NCBI GenBank assembly: GCA_965649825.1
Contig: OZ287703.1
Span: 124,001 to 188,000, forward strand
Direction: 5' to 3'
DNA: 64,000 nucleotides
DNA from: Penicillus capitatus
Taxonomy: Eukaryota; Chlorophyta
The translations under genes were made by a program, and so were the position numbers. Positions 34,544 through 45,096 of this stretch are shown here, one piece after another. How positions within the stretch are numbered: the stretch's first letter is position 1; every line of letters starts with the position of its first letter. The notes beneath the pieces were generated by a model. It made no database searches and was not told the DNA's origin. It saw only the letters and a list, made by a program, of their open reading frames with translations.

Positions 34544-34676
34544 AAAAGCGACAAAGGGAGAGAGAAACACAAGACTGCTGAGAGAGGCACTTATTAAACG
34601 TGCCGAAAGAAAAGATGCGTCGCCATGCGATGGATGACATGGCTCGATTGGCTCCGTTCAGCGTGAGATGACGCAT

Positions 34677-35491
34677 TCAATTCGGGCACGGAGGGCCAGT
34701 GGGGCTGTTGCATTGATCAGGCATTCCGCAGTCCTGACCGATAACCTAATACGAAGGAGACGTTAGGGGAAGGCGAAGGGTGACATTATATTAGGGTACG
34801 TCTGCGACTCCTTGGAACCCGTTTGCAATCGCTTCATCGAACGGAAGCCTGCCGCTGTAGCAGACGTTGCAGGGGCAGAACACGAACGTTGTGCTGCCCT
34901 CAAAGCATACGTCTGACGGAGGAAGAGGGGGACTCACGCCGATGATGTTGCGAGCGACGATGCCGCATTCGCTTGGGTTGGGGGGACTGTCCGTGCCCAC
35001 GACGCAGAGAGGCGTATCGGGTACGTTGTTAGTCGCCGCCGGATCGGCGCCCTGAGCTAACAAAGACTGCAAGAAGGCGTATGTCATAGAAAGAGGGTCG
35101 GCGTCATGGCTCACCGTCGTCGCCACATTGATGCACTGCGCGGCGGCATCGTGCAACGCCGTGTTTCCAGCGCCGTCCCGAACGTCGACGTCGCATCCTG
35201 CTGCGACAAGCATCTCGATGCATTGACTGCATTTGGATGGAACGGAGCGATGGAAGAGAGTATTCCCTGTGCCATCGCATGTGCAATCACAAAGCACGGG
35301 GTTGGGGAGCATAGGTGCGAGTCTGTTTGGGTCCGTGCGGTCGACAATTCCGCAGGCATCGTCCGGGCAAGTAACCGCGTGGACTACGGCAAACACACCA
35401 CCATGCAGCGCACGCAGGTCCATCGAACGAACGTACCAACGCGGGATGCAGCCGCAAGACAGACGAAAACGGCAAGCAGAGAAGGCGACAT
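34677..35491 (-). CDS. Secreted cysteine-rich ankyrin-repeat protein (right copy)
   Basis: Same three-exon structure and 815-bp span as 9908-10722, with the ATG at 35491 and the TGA at 34679-34677. Signal peptide, ankyrin repeats and cysteine pattern are kept. Differences cluster in the repeats and loops, for example AAQCCNVPLTV against AAQCINVATTV and FLQYLLDQG against FLQSLLAQG. The last residue is N instead of P. A TATA box lies upstream at 35584-35577. Confidence 0.78.
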
Positions 35492-35576
35492 GTTGGATGC
35501 AGAACACAAACAGGGAGTCCGTTCGCTTTTCTAGACGCGATGCCAAAGCTCGAATGGGTTTTGCTCGGAGGCATCG

Positions 35577-35584
35577 CTTTTATA
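35577..35584 (-). promoter_or_regulatory. TATA box of the right secreted ankyrin gene
   Basis: TATAAAAG on the minus strand, 86 nt upstream of the ATG at 35491, as in the left copy. Confidence 0.6.
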
Positions 35585-36612
35585 GGCCAGAGAATGCATC
35601 TTCCATGCAGCCAGGTGAGGCAGGGACACGTGGTTCACCTTCATGGTGTCTATTCGTCATCAGGAGCTTCTGCCCTGAAGCGAAACTGTTCTCTTCAAGG
35701 GCAGCCTGCAACTGGCAAGCTCGCCTCCGCAGAATCGACGTCGGTATCAAATCGGATCCTCCAGCCGAATGCGTCGTTTGACTGACGGGACACGTCGTGT
35801 CAAATGTGTTCAACGCCTGTCGCAAATAGAGAAGGTCGCGCGACGTGATGGCTGAACGCAGCTTCGTCGCTGTTCGTTTGGGACAGCTGGCTGCATGTGT
35901 TGGCGTTTTCCGCGTCATGTTGGACAGATGTCCACAGACTCCGTCGTTTTTGCGTTCCATGCACTTTGCCGCTGTCCTTCGCTTTTCTGCAGGACCTGCG
36001 CAAACACATGCTTTCGCGATTTCGCTGAACGCGGACTTCACGCGCAACGCGCTTTTGTGTTTGCCGTACCCTTTTTTCGATTTACCCCAGATGACCGACG
36101 ATGGGTTCAGAGCCTTCGAGCCGTACGCTGGTCGAAGCATCTTCGTCTTCTACACGTCGAACAGACAGGCAACTGTGCCGTCGAATGAAGGCGAGGAAGG
36201 CATGTCCGTTTTGCGCGATCCTTACTAAACGGTAAGAAAATGTACAGCTGATGGCAGGGATGCGACGCCGTCAGAAGTTCGCGTTCGAGCAGACCGTCTC
36301 TGCTGTCGCAAGTCTGTCACCCGACAGACGCGTTAAGAAACGAACAAGAAAAAACGCATTTGAGAAAAGGCCGCATGGTGAATCCAGTGTTCCATGTGGA
36401 CTCCCGAATGCGAATGCATGCGTCGATGTCGCGATCTCGGCTTTCGTTCTGTGGTCAGCTAGAAAACGCGGTTGCTACAGTCCTTTAGACAAACAGCACG
36501 GTCATTGTTTCAGCTAGCGAGTGCCGACGTCCACTTTTCGGTATGTGACAGCGTCGCGTTTGTCCCTGTGACGACGCGGCTTCGTCTTTCACCTGTAAAC
36601 GCCGCGTTTCGT
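35585..36612. other. Two overlapping ORFs, coding strand undecided (right copy)
   Basis: Counterpart of 8793-9814. Plus-strand frame 35845-36228 and minus-strand frame 36140-35580 are both open; neither has a known domain. Confidence 0.3.
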
Positions 36613-36960
36613 TCAGCAGCGCTCACCTGTTGTGACCGTCATCGCATGAAAGGGGGACGGCGCGGATGTCTTCGTCGTCCTTACTTCGACGGCGCGAATG
36701 TCTTCGTCGTCTTTACTTCGACGGCGCAGTTCGGTCGATGCAGATGCCGTTGACGCGTCGAAGTCGACGGACGCACCGGAGTTGAGAAAGTGAGCCAGCC
36801 AAGGGCAGCCGCATCTCGCAGTCGCGTCGCGTTCATCGCATTCGCTGTTGTCCGCATCACTGGCTGTCCTGTCATCGACGATAAGAACCTTCCGGTAACA
36901 ACGATCCGAGCTGACGGCGCAGTGAATCGCACTCGCGGCTGGGCAGTTCGGCCGCTGCAT
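36613..36960 (-). CDS. Hypothetical ORF with ankyrin-like segment (right copy)
   Basis: Mirror of 8397-8792. It contains CPWLAHFLNSGASVDFDAS and the 32-bp tandem duplication (36661-36724). The N-terminal part differs from the left copy because of a 4-nt indel. Coding status is uncertain. Confidence 0.25.
   Translation of the reverse strand: MQRPNCPAASAIHCAVSSDRCYRKVLIVDDRTASDADNSECDERDATARCGCPWLAHFLNSGASVDFDASTASASTELRRRSKDDEDIRAVEVRTTKTSAPSPFHAMTVTTGERC
36661..36724 (-). repeat. 32-bp direct tandem duplication (right copy)
   Basis: Same duplication as 8679-8742, inverted. Confidence 0.8.
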
Positions 36961-37726
36961 CTATGGCGCTGTTTGGTAACGTGTTCGGTCGGTGGCGTGT
37001 TCAATGGAAATGCCTTTGTCCGAAGTCATACTCTGATGGACGGACTCGGGCACTTGTCTGTGAAGGAGAGACATGGGGCAGGGAAGCTCTTCTGTTGTTC
37101 AGCACGTCTTGAAGCTTTGTTTGAAGATGGGCCAGATCTTCACTTACCGCTCTGGATTCGCATTTCCTTCGTCCTCTGTGTTCGGCGTCCTCCTCAAAAC
37201 GCATTCATTGTGCGAATCTGGATCGATCAGCTTACCTCGCATGCCACTCATCGTCTCGTGCTGATGGCGCCGGATCGTCCATAACAGAATCTCTTACGCC
37301 TATTCGGAGAAGCAAGCAGCCTGAAATGCTCGCGTTTTAGCACAACGGCTCCTCGATTAGCTATTTTCCATTTGGCGGACGGAGAGTCGACAGACTGCCG
37401 TCGAGTTCGACACATTTGGCGTAGAGTGGACAACGGTCTGCCTTACGTATGACTTGGCATCTTGCGTTCAACGTAGTTGTTAAAATGGCTCGAGAGGCTT
37501 CTTTGAATCGACGAGATTGTCGCCTCCCACTCCTGTCGGAAAACGACTCTGCATGTTAGGGACACGGAGTCTCCTGAAGACGATTCGAATGCGTTGTATC
37601 GCGCAGCTACAGACAGACCTGTCAAGCAGACGACGAGAATCTTGACACTTGGATCAGAGTTGTCCCATTTATTCTCTCCGTGGGAAAGCAAAAAAGGCTC
37701 TAGCGGCAGCCAGCCAGCTGTCCCGT
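36961..37726. other. Intergenic stretch, no gene seen (right copy of 7730-8396)
   Basis: No conserved frame or motif. It includes the 3' flank of the ENT gene. Confidence 0.4.
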
Positions 37727-39225
37727 CTAGTCCAGTTTCGACCAGAGTACAGAACCCAGACTGCCGGAGCATATGCCGAGGGCCAATGCGAAAGCGAGTG
37801 CGTTTCCGCCGACGAAGGCACCATCTCCACCTCGCATTCTCCGATTGCCCATCGCAAAGACCGACATCCCGAAGTACCTAGAGGCAATCATTCGCACGGA
37901 TCAGGCGCAAAGAGAAGGCGATCCTCGCGGGGTATGCACCCACCCTTGCGACAGGCCGACCAGGAGGATGAGCAAGGAGACGGCGAAGGGGTTGTAGGTG
38001 TAGCGTGTGACGACAAAGACCAAAGGAATCAGGGCCATTCTGAGGAGCAGCGATGCCATCAGCGTTCTTTCCTCCTTCAGCACCCAGCTGGATGGCACCT
38101 GTCGGGATATGAAATTTGCGGCGGCGAAGATCCCGATCAGCATCACACCGTACCAATCGCCAAGCGTCGAGCTCTGCCGCCACCACACCGTCTGCAGACC
38201 GACAGAGACGGCATTGCACGAATCGACCTGCGCATCGGAAGGAACGCCAGGGACGACGGTGTACGTGACGAAGAAGAGAAGGAGGACGTGGAATCCATCC
38301 CGTCCGATCTTGTGGACAGCCTGCACCCACGCGCTCTTGCGGATGCCGTCCCAGACTCCGTCTGGCGTTTCACCGCCGTCGTGCGCGAGGAGGGGAAGGG
38401 ACGAGAGATCTTGCTGGTGCGCTTCTTGGAGGAAGAGGGAATGCGGGACAATGATGCAGCGCTGTGCCACCAGACAGAGGACACAGTACAGAGCCGTGAA
38501 GGCGAAGAAAACACGGGAGCTGATGCGGAGACCGTCTGTCGATTCCGCGAAGGCCGCTTTGGTCATGACGCGCAGCAGGGCGATCAACAGTCCGCATAGA
38601 CCTGTCCCTCGAATGTATGCCTAGACGCAGGAGTCGTCGGATGGCGGCGGCGGGACGTGGCTGGCCCGTACGTGGTTGTACTCGAGGGGAAGAAAGATGA
38701 CGGCGCCGAAGGAGCATCCTTCATTCAGCGCGTGGCCGATGCCGATCGGCACGATCAAAGCCACGAGCACCGCGAAGGACGCATCCGTCGATTCTCCTTC
38801 TTGAACGAGGAGGCAATCCATCTGAAAGGGGACCCAGCATGAGGGATGCATCAGAGTGCGATGGAAGAGACCAGTGGGATGAAGGAGATCGAGACGACGA
38901 AGAGCAACAGGCCAATGGAGACTCGGCTATGTCCTCTGTCAGCCGCCGGAACGAGGCTGTTGACGAGAACCGTGATGAAAGCCGACGCGAAGAAGCAGAC
39001 GGATATCCATCTCAACGCATCCCGCTCCTGCGTACAGAGACATTCGGCGAGGTTTCAATGGACGATGGTGTGTACGGGGTAGATATCGTTAAAGTAGTCG
39101 ACGGCGCTAATGAGCGCATTCCAGGGGGTCAGGTATCCGGAGCCGAGGAGAAAGTAACTCCAGTAGAGGCCGTCTGGTTGACGAAAGCGTTTCTTCCGTA
39201 AAGTCTGGGATTGGTCGGACAACAT
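37727..39225 (-). CDS. Equilibrative nucleoside transporter, ENT family (right-arm copy)
   Basis: Mirror of 6174-7729 with the same six-exon plan. It starts at 39225 (MLSDQSQTLRKKRF) and shares the PWNA-type first helix, TKAAF and LGDWYG. Amino-acid differences from the left copy are few. It stops at 37729-37727 (SVLWSKLD, then TAG) because the AT of the left copy is absent. This endpoint agrees with the spacer and tandem copies (LVWSVLS, LGWARLA), so the shorter tail is probably ancestral. Confidence 0.9.
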
Positions 39226-39669
39226 GGCGAACTCTGATTGCTCTGTGCGTCGTCGACTGTGTCCGCCACACCGCTCGGCTGACTGAGAATGCTGTTCGGA
39301 GTTTTTTCGACGCAGGATACGTCTGTCTATGCGGCGGCCGCGTTACAGACAAGATCTGCGTAAAGGGAATCTGCGCCGGAGAATGGAAAGAAAACAAAAG
39401 CGAAACCGTCACGGTTTATCCGTTAAGAGTCCACGACTCGCCGAGACAGAGCAAACACATCGCTTTCGAGGACATGGATGCAAGAGCAACCGAGCACATC
39501 TGCGAGACTGCCGATGCGCTGCCTCCTCGTTCGACGCAACGTCTTTGGGCATTCTCGGCCTTTTTGGAATGTTCCTATGTACACGTATGCTCCTTGATCG
39601 GGAGGAGGTCGTCTTCTCCCGGAAACTTGCTCGCCATCTTGTGAAGTCAAGCGGTACGGACGGAACGAT
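39226..39669. other. ENT 5' flank up to the hairpin
   Basis: Shared with 5735-6173. No TATA box or separate gene seen. Confidence 0.4.
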
Positions 39670-39851
39670 GTGACAGGACACGCGCGACACGAGTCGGTAT
39701 ATGCTCAGGTTGCCTGCTATTCGAACGTGTCCTCTTGAGGCGCTTCGATCCCGGGACAAGTGCCCCGGGATTGAAGCGCCTCAAGAGGACACGTTCGAGT
39801 GGTGGGCAACCTGAACATATGCCGACTCCTGTCGCGCGCGCGTCCTGTCAC
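39670..39851. repeat. Long near-perfect hairpin (copy 3 of 3, inverted)
   Basis: Arms of about 86 bp around acaagtgc (the reverse complement of the centre in copies 1 and 2). The left side faces the ENT gene and the right side faces the TPR gene. Confidence 0.85.
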
Positions 39852-41804
39852 GTCGGTTCATCCACCGATATCGACGAACGTCTTCTTCGGTGTGATCGCG
39901 AACACAGACCCGCCTCAGCGTCGAGCGTCGTCGAAGAAGCGGATGGATCAACAGCCGCTTTCCAGAGAACAAAGCGCGAGCTCGTTACTCGATCTACGGG
40001 CTGCGTATCAGCTTCCAGATTCGCTTGTTCTCGCAAGGCGCGTCCACAGTGGAAGACTCAGTGAAGGGTAGCCGAGGCCACTCGATTGTTGCGTCGGCGA
40101 CAGATGAGATGTGGAAGAATACACAGAGGCTGTCGTCCGCGAAACCGCCAAGGCAAGAGCAGAACATGATGGTAATGCCGAAACTCTGGATGATATGAAT
40201 TACACCACGCGTTCGTACATAGACTAAGGAGCATCGGCGAGCGAACGTGTCTGGGAAGAGAGGGTGACGGCATCCCAGAATGCCTGCTTCATCACACGAT
40301 CACAGGGCGTCCTCTTCAGTCCCTCCGCAAACGCCTGTGCCGCTTGAAAGTAGCGATGCTCGTGGTACAGGCAGAACCCTATTCACCGATTCTCACACGG
40401 CCTCTTCGCGAGAGCACATTCTCGCCTTTGAAGTAAAAACCGTCTGGCGCATCGGGAGCGAGTTCGATCAGTCTCTCCGCCTCCGTCCTCGACGTGACGT
40501 AGTCGTGCAAACAAGCGTGTGCCGTCGACCGCAGTCGGCGGAGCTTGTAACAGTCGGGAAAGCGTTTCACTCCTTCCGTCAGCAGCGCAGCCGCTTCGCT
40601 GAAGCGACGACGAACGATGAGTTGCTTCGCCCTGTATCGCAGCGCCCTGGACTGACGGCGATCGCCCTGCACTGCTTCCGAGGCTGGAATCGGTAAGTCC
40701 GCCATCGATTTCTGGAAATCGGCCAGTCGCCGTCGCGTCACCTCTCTGCTTCGAAAGACTTACGATGCAGAGAGTCAGAGAAGCCGATCGAACGCGACAG
40801 ACGCGTCACGATCGAGTCCGTTCGATCTTCCCTTGTCTCGGCCACTCTTGCCGCGTCTGCGCCGACCTCCTCCTCTCCTGCGGGCCAACGGAAGGGCGCA
40901 TGCAGCGCACACAGTTCAAGGGGCACGACCGTGTCGACTCGAGCACCTCAGGCAATGCGTGGAGATCCAGTTGCAGAGTGTTAGTCAAAGCGTTTCCACC
41001 AACGTGCACTCCTCGAAAACGCGTCCAGCGCGAGAGCAGTGTCGGAACAGGACTGGCTCAGCAACGGATCCTCTCTCGGAACACGCACACGGCGTCACAG
41101 AGGAGGTTCTCACGTTCACTCGTGGATGATACGACGAAGAGGAAACAGAGGAGCTGTCTGACTGCGGTCAACCAAGGGGACAGGAGAAGAGCGATCGTCG
41201 GCTTGTGGACCGGAGGATCCTGAGCGGATTCGGCACTCATTACAGCAGTCGCATCAGGCCACCACGGCGATGGTCCAAACCGGCGGTGTATTCAGATCAC
41301 GAGACAGCAGACAGGACAGAGTCCAGCAATCTGTTTCCTGCGCTTCGATCACAGACGGGCTCCATCCAACAACACGGCGACGTGTTCTGCCTGTGGGATC
41401 ATATCGCATCCATCCATTCATCATTACACGTCAGATTTTCGACGCAAAATCATCACCGGGAAGCCGAGATGTATGCGAGCCAAGACGGGTCTGTCGGGTG
41501 CGTCCGGGAGACGGTTTCCTCTGCGCACTCTGGGTACAGAACGTGCCTTCGTTGTCTTTTTGTATGGCAGGTCGCCGGCGTCGTTCGGTTTGTTGATGAT
41601 TTTGTCATCGTGACGTAATGCCTTGCATATCAATCGCCTCTCAGACGACTTCCATCTAAAAAACGGTTGTCGAGAGTGGAACAAGCTACGTTAGACGAGA
41701 ACACGGATTCTGTGGGACTTGGATGTCAGCCCGCGCCTGAATCGCTCTTTATACTATCGCGTTGCCTACCGAACACACATCACTATGTCCTCTCCGGTCG
41801 CGAG
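39852..41804 (-). repeat. Right-arm copy of the TPR/F-box-promoter block
   Basis: Near-identical to 22252-24204 in reverse complement. The equivalent left-arm segment (3755-5553) is far more diverged, so this part of the right arm shares recent ancestry with the spacer, not with its own partner arm. Confidence 0.88.
40224..40945 (-). CDS. TPR-domain protein (right-arm copy, possibly frameshifted)
   Basis: Mirror of 23112-23832, ending at 40224 with SLADAP. The TPR exons are preserved, including the GC donor. In the preceding exon this copy reads TTCGATCGGCTTC where the spacer copy has TTCGACGGCTTC; the extra base puts that exon out of phase with the next one. Unless splicing differs, this copy is broken there. 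The last intron is also 1 nt longer. Confidence 0.5.
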
Positions 41805-43393
41805 TCTCGAAATCTGCCACCTTCTGGAAACAGACTACTACCTACAGAAAGTTCTTGAAGCGCTAGTCGATGACGGCGTGCACATTTATCGACTTGTCTG
41901 TCGTCGGTGGAACGGGATTTGTTGTCAGTTGCCCCTCAAGATCAAGCCGAGTTCAATGGAAAACCTTCCCCTGTTAACGGAGCGTTACACGCGCATCGCA
42001 ACACTCACCTTGTCCTGTCAATCCAGTGTGGTCGATAATTTTTCTTCGGCCAGTCTGAGTCACCTCTCACATCTGCAGCTCCTCCTTCCACCCAGAAAGT
42101 TGCAGTTTCCTGAGACCGTGCAGAGTGGACTCCCTTCGATGTCCGCACTTCTCTCGTTGTCTCTCCGAATCGGATCTCGTGATGTCCTTCACTCGTTCAT
42201 TCCCACGCTGCGACGCCTGACGCAGCTGACATCTCTGGAAGTGGAACTCTGTAACGCCACCGACGTCGTGGACGCCGATCCCATATCGGAACTGCAAAGA
42301 ATCAAAGAATTAAAACTCAGCATCAGTCTTCTCATAAACAGATCAGGAGAGCTGCTTTTTCAAAAAACGCCGCATCTGACAAAACTCGAAGCGTACACAC
42401 ACGCTTGCAGCTATGAATACACAGGAACTCAGATTCCACTCATCGAGGTGCGTGCATAAAGTGTGACGGCTCGTGTGACCGACTACGCTGTAGATCATCT
42501 ATCCTTATGCGTGGAGTCTGCGAGCACTGCGGGCCGGACACTCCAACGTGCTTCCGCTCACGGACGCATCTCATCTGTCCGGATTCTCGAGATTGGAGAG
42601 CCTCCGACTGGACGACGTCCAATGCAAAGACAACGATCTGGAGACTGCGCTGCAACAGATGGACACTCTGACCGCGCTGGATATCCGCGATGCAAGAGGC
42701 AACGCGGAATGTCTCCTGAGAACAATCTTTCACTTGACGACGCTGAAATCTCTGGGTTTCGGCAGTATCCAGTCTCCTGCGCCGAAGATCGAGCCACCGA
42801 GCTCCTTTGCATCGTGGACTCAGCTGAGACGTCTCCATCTCTGCGGCGTCCGACTCCAGTCGAACCTGCAATGTCCAACCGCGTTGACAGAGCTCAGAAT
42901 CGAGACGGTCCGAGACCTTCCGGCGGATCTGGCTGGCTGCTTGGTTCAGATGACAGGTCTCATCTCGCTGGCGATCAAGAACGGCGGAACGCGACACCGT
43001 CTTCCGAGTCGGACGTTCCGCGAGATGAGGTCCCTCCAGCGCCTGTCTCTGGAGCAGGTGGAGGCAGACAGCCAGTTCTTCGCGACTCTGGCAGATCTCT
43101 CCGAACTGACCGAGCTGCAGTTGGTACACCACGGCCACGAGTTGGACAGACCCGACTTCCGCAGTCGAATCAACCTTCTATCGGGTCTGAGGGTGCTGGA
43201 CTTCAGGTGCGGCACGTACGGAGCTCCGCCACTGGAGTATCTGTCCGGGGGAGAGCTGAAGAGACTGAGGGAGCTCACCTGCTTGTGCTCCGAGAGGGAC
43301 AGCGTGGATCAGCGAGAGATATATAAAAGATTCCCGTGTCTCCACAGACTGGAACTGAAATCAAATCTAGACGATTTTGGATGCGAAATCTAG
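41785..43393 (+). CDS. F-box/leucine-rich-repeat protein A (right copy)
   Basis: Exons 41785-42447 and 42494-43393 around a 46-nt intron give 520 residues. The ATG at 41785 (MSSPVASLEICHLLETDYYL) follows a TTTATACT box. The F-box segment reads YLQKVLEALVDDG then RLVCRRWNGI. From about residue 95 on, the protein is almost the same as the left copy 3774-2166, and exon 2 is identical in protein while carrying silent DNA changes (for example GAGCTCACCTG against GAGCTAACCTG). Such a pattern indicates purifying selection on the LRR part. Likely SCF substrate receptor. Confidence 0.83.
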
Positions 43394-44424
43394 ATTGCCA
43401 GAGAGGATTGCTCTTACCGGCGATGAATGTGTTGGTGTTTATTCTCAGAAAAAGCGGCAGTGAAATCCACCTGCCCATTCCATTCAACCTTGTCCTTAGA
43501 CTTCTGCTGTAAGAACAGCTTCGGAGACAAGTTCCGGCAGCCGAACGCAGCAAGACGGCTCGAGAGAAAGCTCCTTCGCAGAGTCAATACCATCGGACTC
43601 TGGGCTCCGAATCGCGCCGCCTTGACGGTCGGGGGTCCCCCTCTCTGCTGAACCTCTGATGAGGGACGAGGCGACCCTCAGCAGACAGACGGACGTTTCC
43701 GCCGGGGCGGTTCGTTGTGGACGGCCGTTCAACTCCCGCTGCGACTGGTCCGGTGCGGCGGTGGGACATGCGAAGAGAGAAATCCACGCTATCGACGTCC
43801 GCGCCGACGACCGAGCGCCGGTGGACTGGCCGCGCGACGCCGTCTCCTCGTCTCCCGCTTCGTCCCCCGGTCCGGAGGCCATGATGCATCCATCGGTGTC
43901 CTACCGCGGCTGTGCAGTGAGCAGACGCCGTTCGCAGCAGAGCTACGCGTTTGCTGTGCTGCGACGCCGGTCGACGACGGACAGCACTGGTGCTGTCGCG
44001 TCTGGCTGTCATCTGCGGAAGGATGTCCATGCGGCGACTTCCCCTTCGGTCCTCGAATGCGGTGCAGAACAAAACCCAGGCTGCGGGTCTCAGCTCTTCG
44101 CCCGTGCTGTTGCTTTGTTTACTGCAGTTCCCCGACGGACGGCATCAGCACCGAAACCGGTGCCTCTGTCTGGTATGACACGGCCTCGACTCCTCGCGTC
44201 GAGGATGCATCGGACGGAAGTCCCTTGACATCTGCCTCGACGATGACTCATGCTGAATGCGCCACATTCGAACCGACGAGGCTTCGTATCGAACTCTTCA
44301 GAGCCCGCTTCTCTCGCAGTGGAGAGAGACAATGTCTCTCTCTTCCGCCACCAGCCAGCTAACCAGATATATGTCTGGGAGAATCTTGCTGTCCATCCAA
44401 CGAAGGGCGCGAAGCTGACGACAT
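43394..44424. other. Unresolved ORF region (right copy of 1136-2165)
   Basis: Overlapping long frames on both strands. Single-base indels relative to the left arm shift the open frames. Confidence 0.3.
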
Positions 44425-44709
44425 TTGGTAAACTCGAGGACTGCGAGGAGCTTCAGAGAACCAGAGTGTGACGTCGAGGTGTTTCTCGTCGCGCATCTGC
44501 AGCCGGTCTATCTTTCTCTGGGAAGATTGGAATGGTTGTCCGCGTGGATGGATCTATCTCTGTCTCGTCATCGCCGACTTCTCCAAGACGAGAATCTCTC
44601 GTTCCTGTTCGACGCGAGATGTCAGACGGATGCGGATTTGGGTGCCTTTGTCATGGCTGGCGGAGGGAACGTTTGCATCTCTGCTTTGGAAGTCGTTCCC
44701 AGCGAGTAA
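44425..44709 (+). CDS. Unidentified protein exon (intact copy)
   Basis: Continuous frame ECDVEVFLVAHLQPVYLSL, then EWLSAWMDLSLSRHRRLLQ, FLFDARCQTD and GAFVMAGGGNV to a stop at 44709. The left copy is shifted by 2 nt in a CT run. The start is not fixed and upstream exons are likely. I recognise no domain. Confidence 0.38.
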   Translation: MVNSRTARSFREPECDVEVFLVAHLQPVYLSLGRLEWLSAWMDLSLSRHRRLLQDENLSFLFDARCQTDADLGAFVMAGGGNVCISALEVVPSE

Positions 44710-44733
44710 GACACTTGTTTCTGCGATCGAAGT

Positions 44734-45096
44734 TTTGACTTGCGCCAAATATCTCTAGATCCCTGCCAGAATAGTCTGCAACCCATTCCTTCTTCCGGCT
44801 GCTTTGGACACCAATTTGAGCCTCCACCCGTTAAAGTGATGCCTTGCTTTGTTTAGTCTATCACATCTTATACAAGCAATAGAACCCCTGTGGCCAGTCG
44901 ATTAAGCCTCGAAGATAATTATGATGGTGCTCCGACATCCATCTGTTGACGCTGGTTCTCAAGCCTCGACGCGTTTGGAGCAGTCGGCAGTGCTCTCAGT
45001 CCTAACAAGCTTTAAGAAACGATGCATTGTGAGATCTATTGACAAAAGAGGGATGCGTTGTATGTACCATCGACTCTATGCTAAAATGCGACGACA
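44734..45096. other. Flank between the right arm and the next gene
   Basis: First single-copy sequence outside the repeat. No gene seen; it should contain the promoter of the gene at 45097. Confidence 0.4.

Larger units (their letters stand above)
30180..44733 (-). repeat. Right arm of the giant imperfect inverted repeat
   Basis: Reverse-complement counterpart of 827-17530. It is about 2.2 kb shorter because 14758-17070 has no equivalent; the join is near 30660, just before GGACAACCATTG. The interval 39663-41804 matches the spacer block 22252-24392 much better than the left arm. Confidence 0.92.

Noticed and set aside
827-44733. Giant DNA transposon with long terminal inverted repeats
   Set aside because: No transposase, no flanking target-site duplication seen, and the arms are full of host-type genes; segmental inverted duplication fits better.
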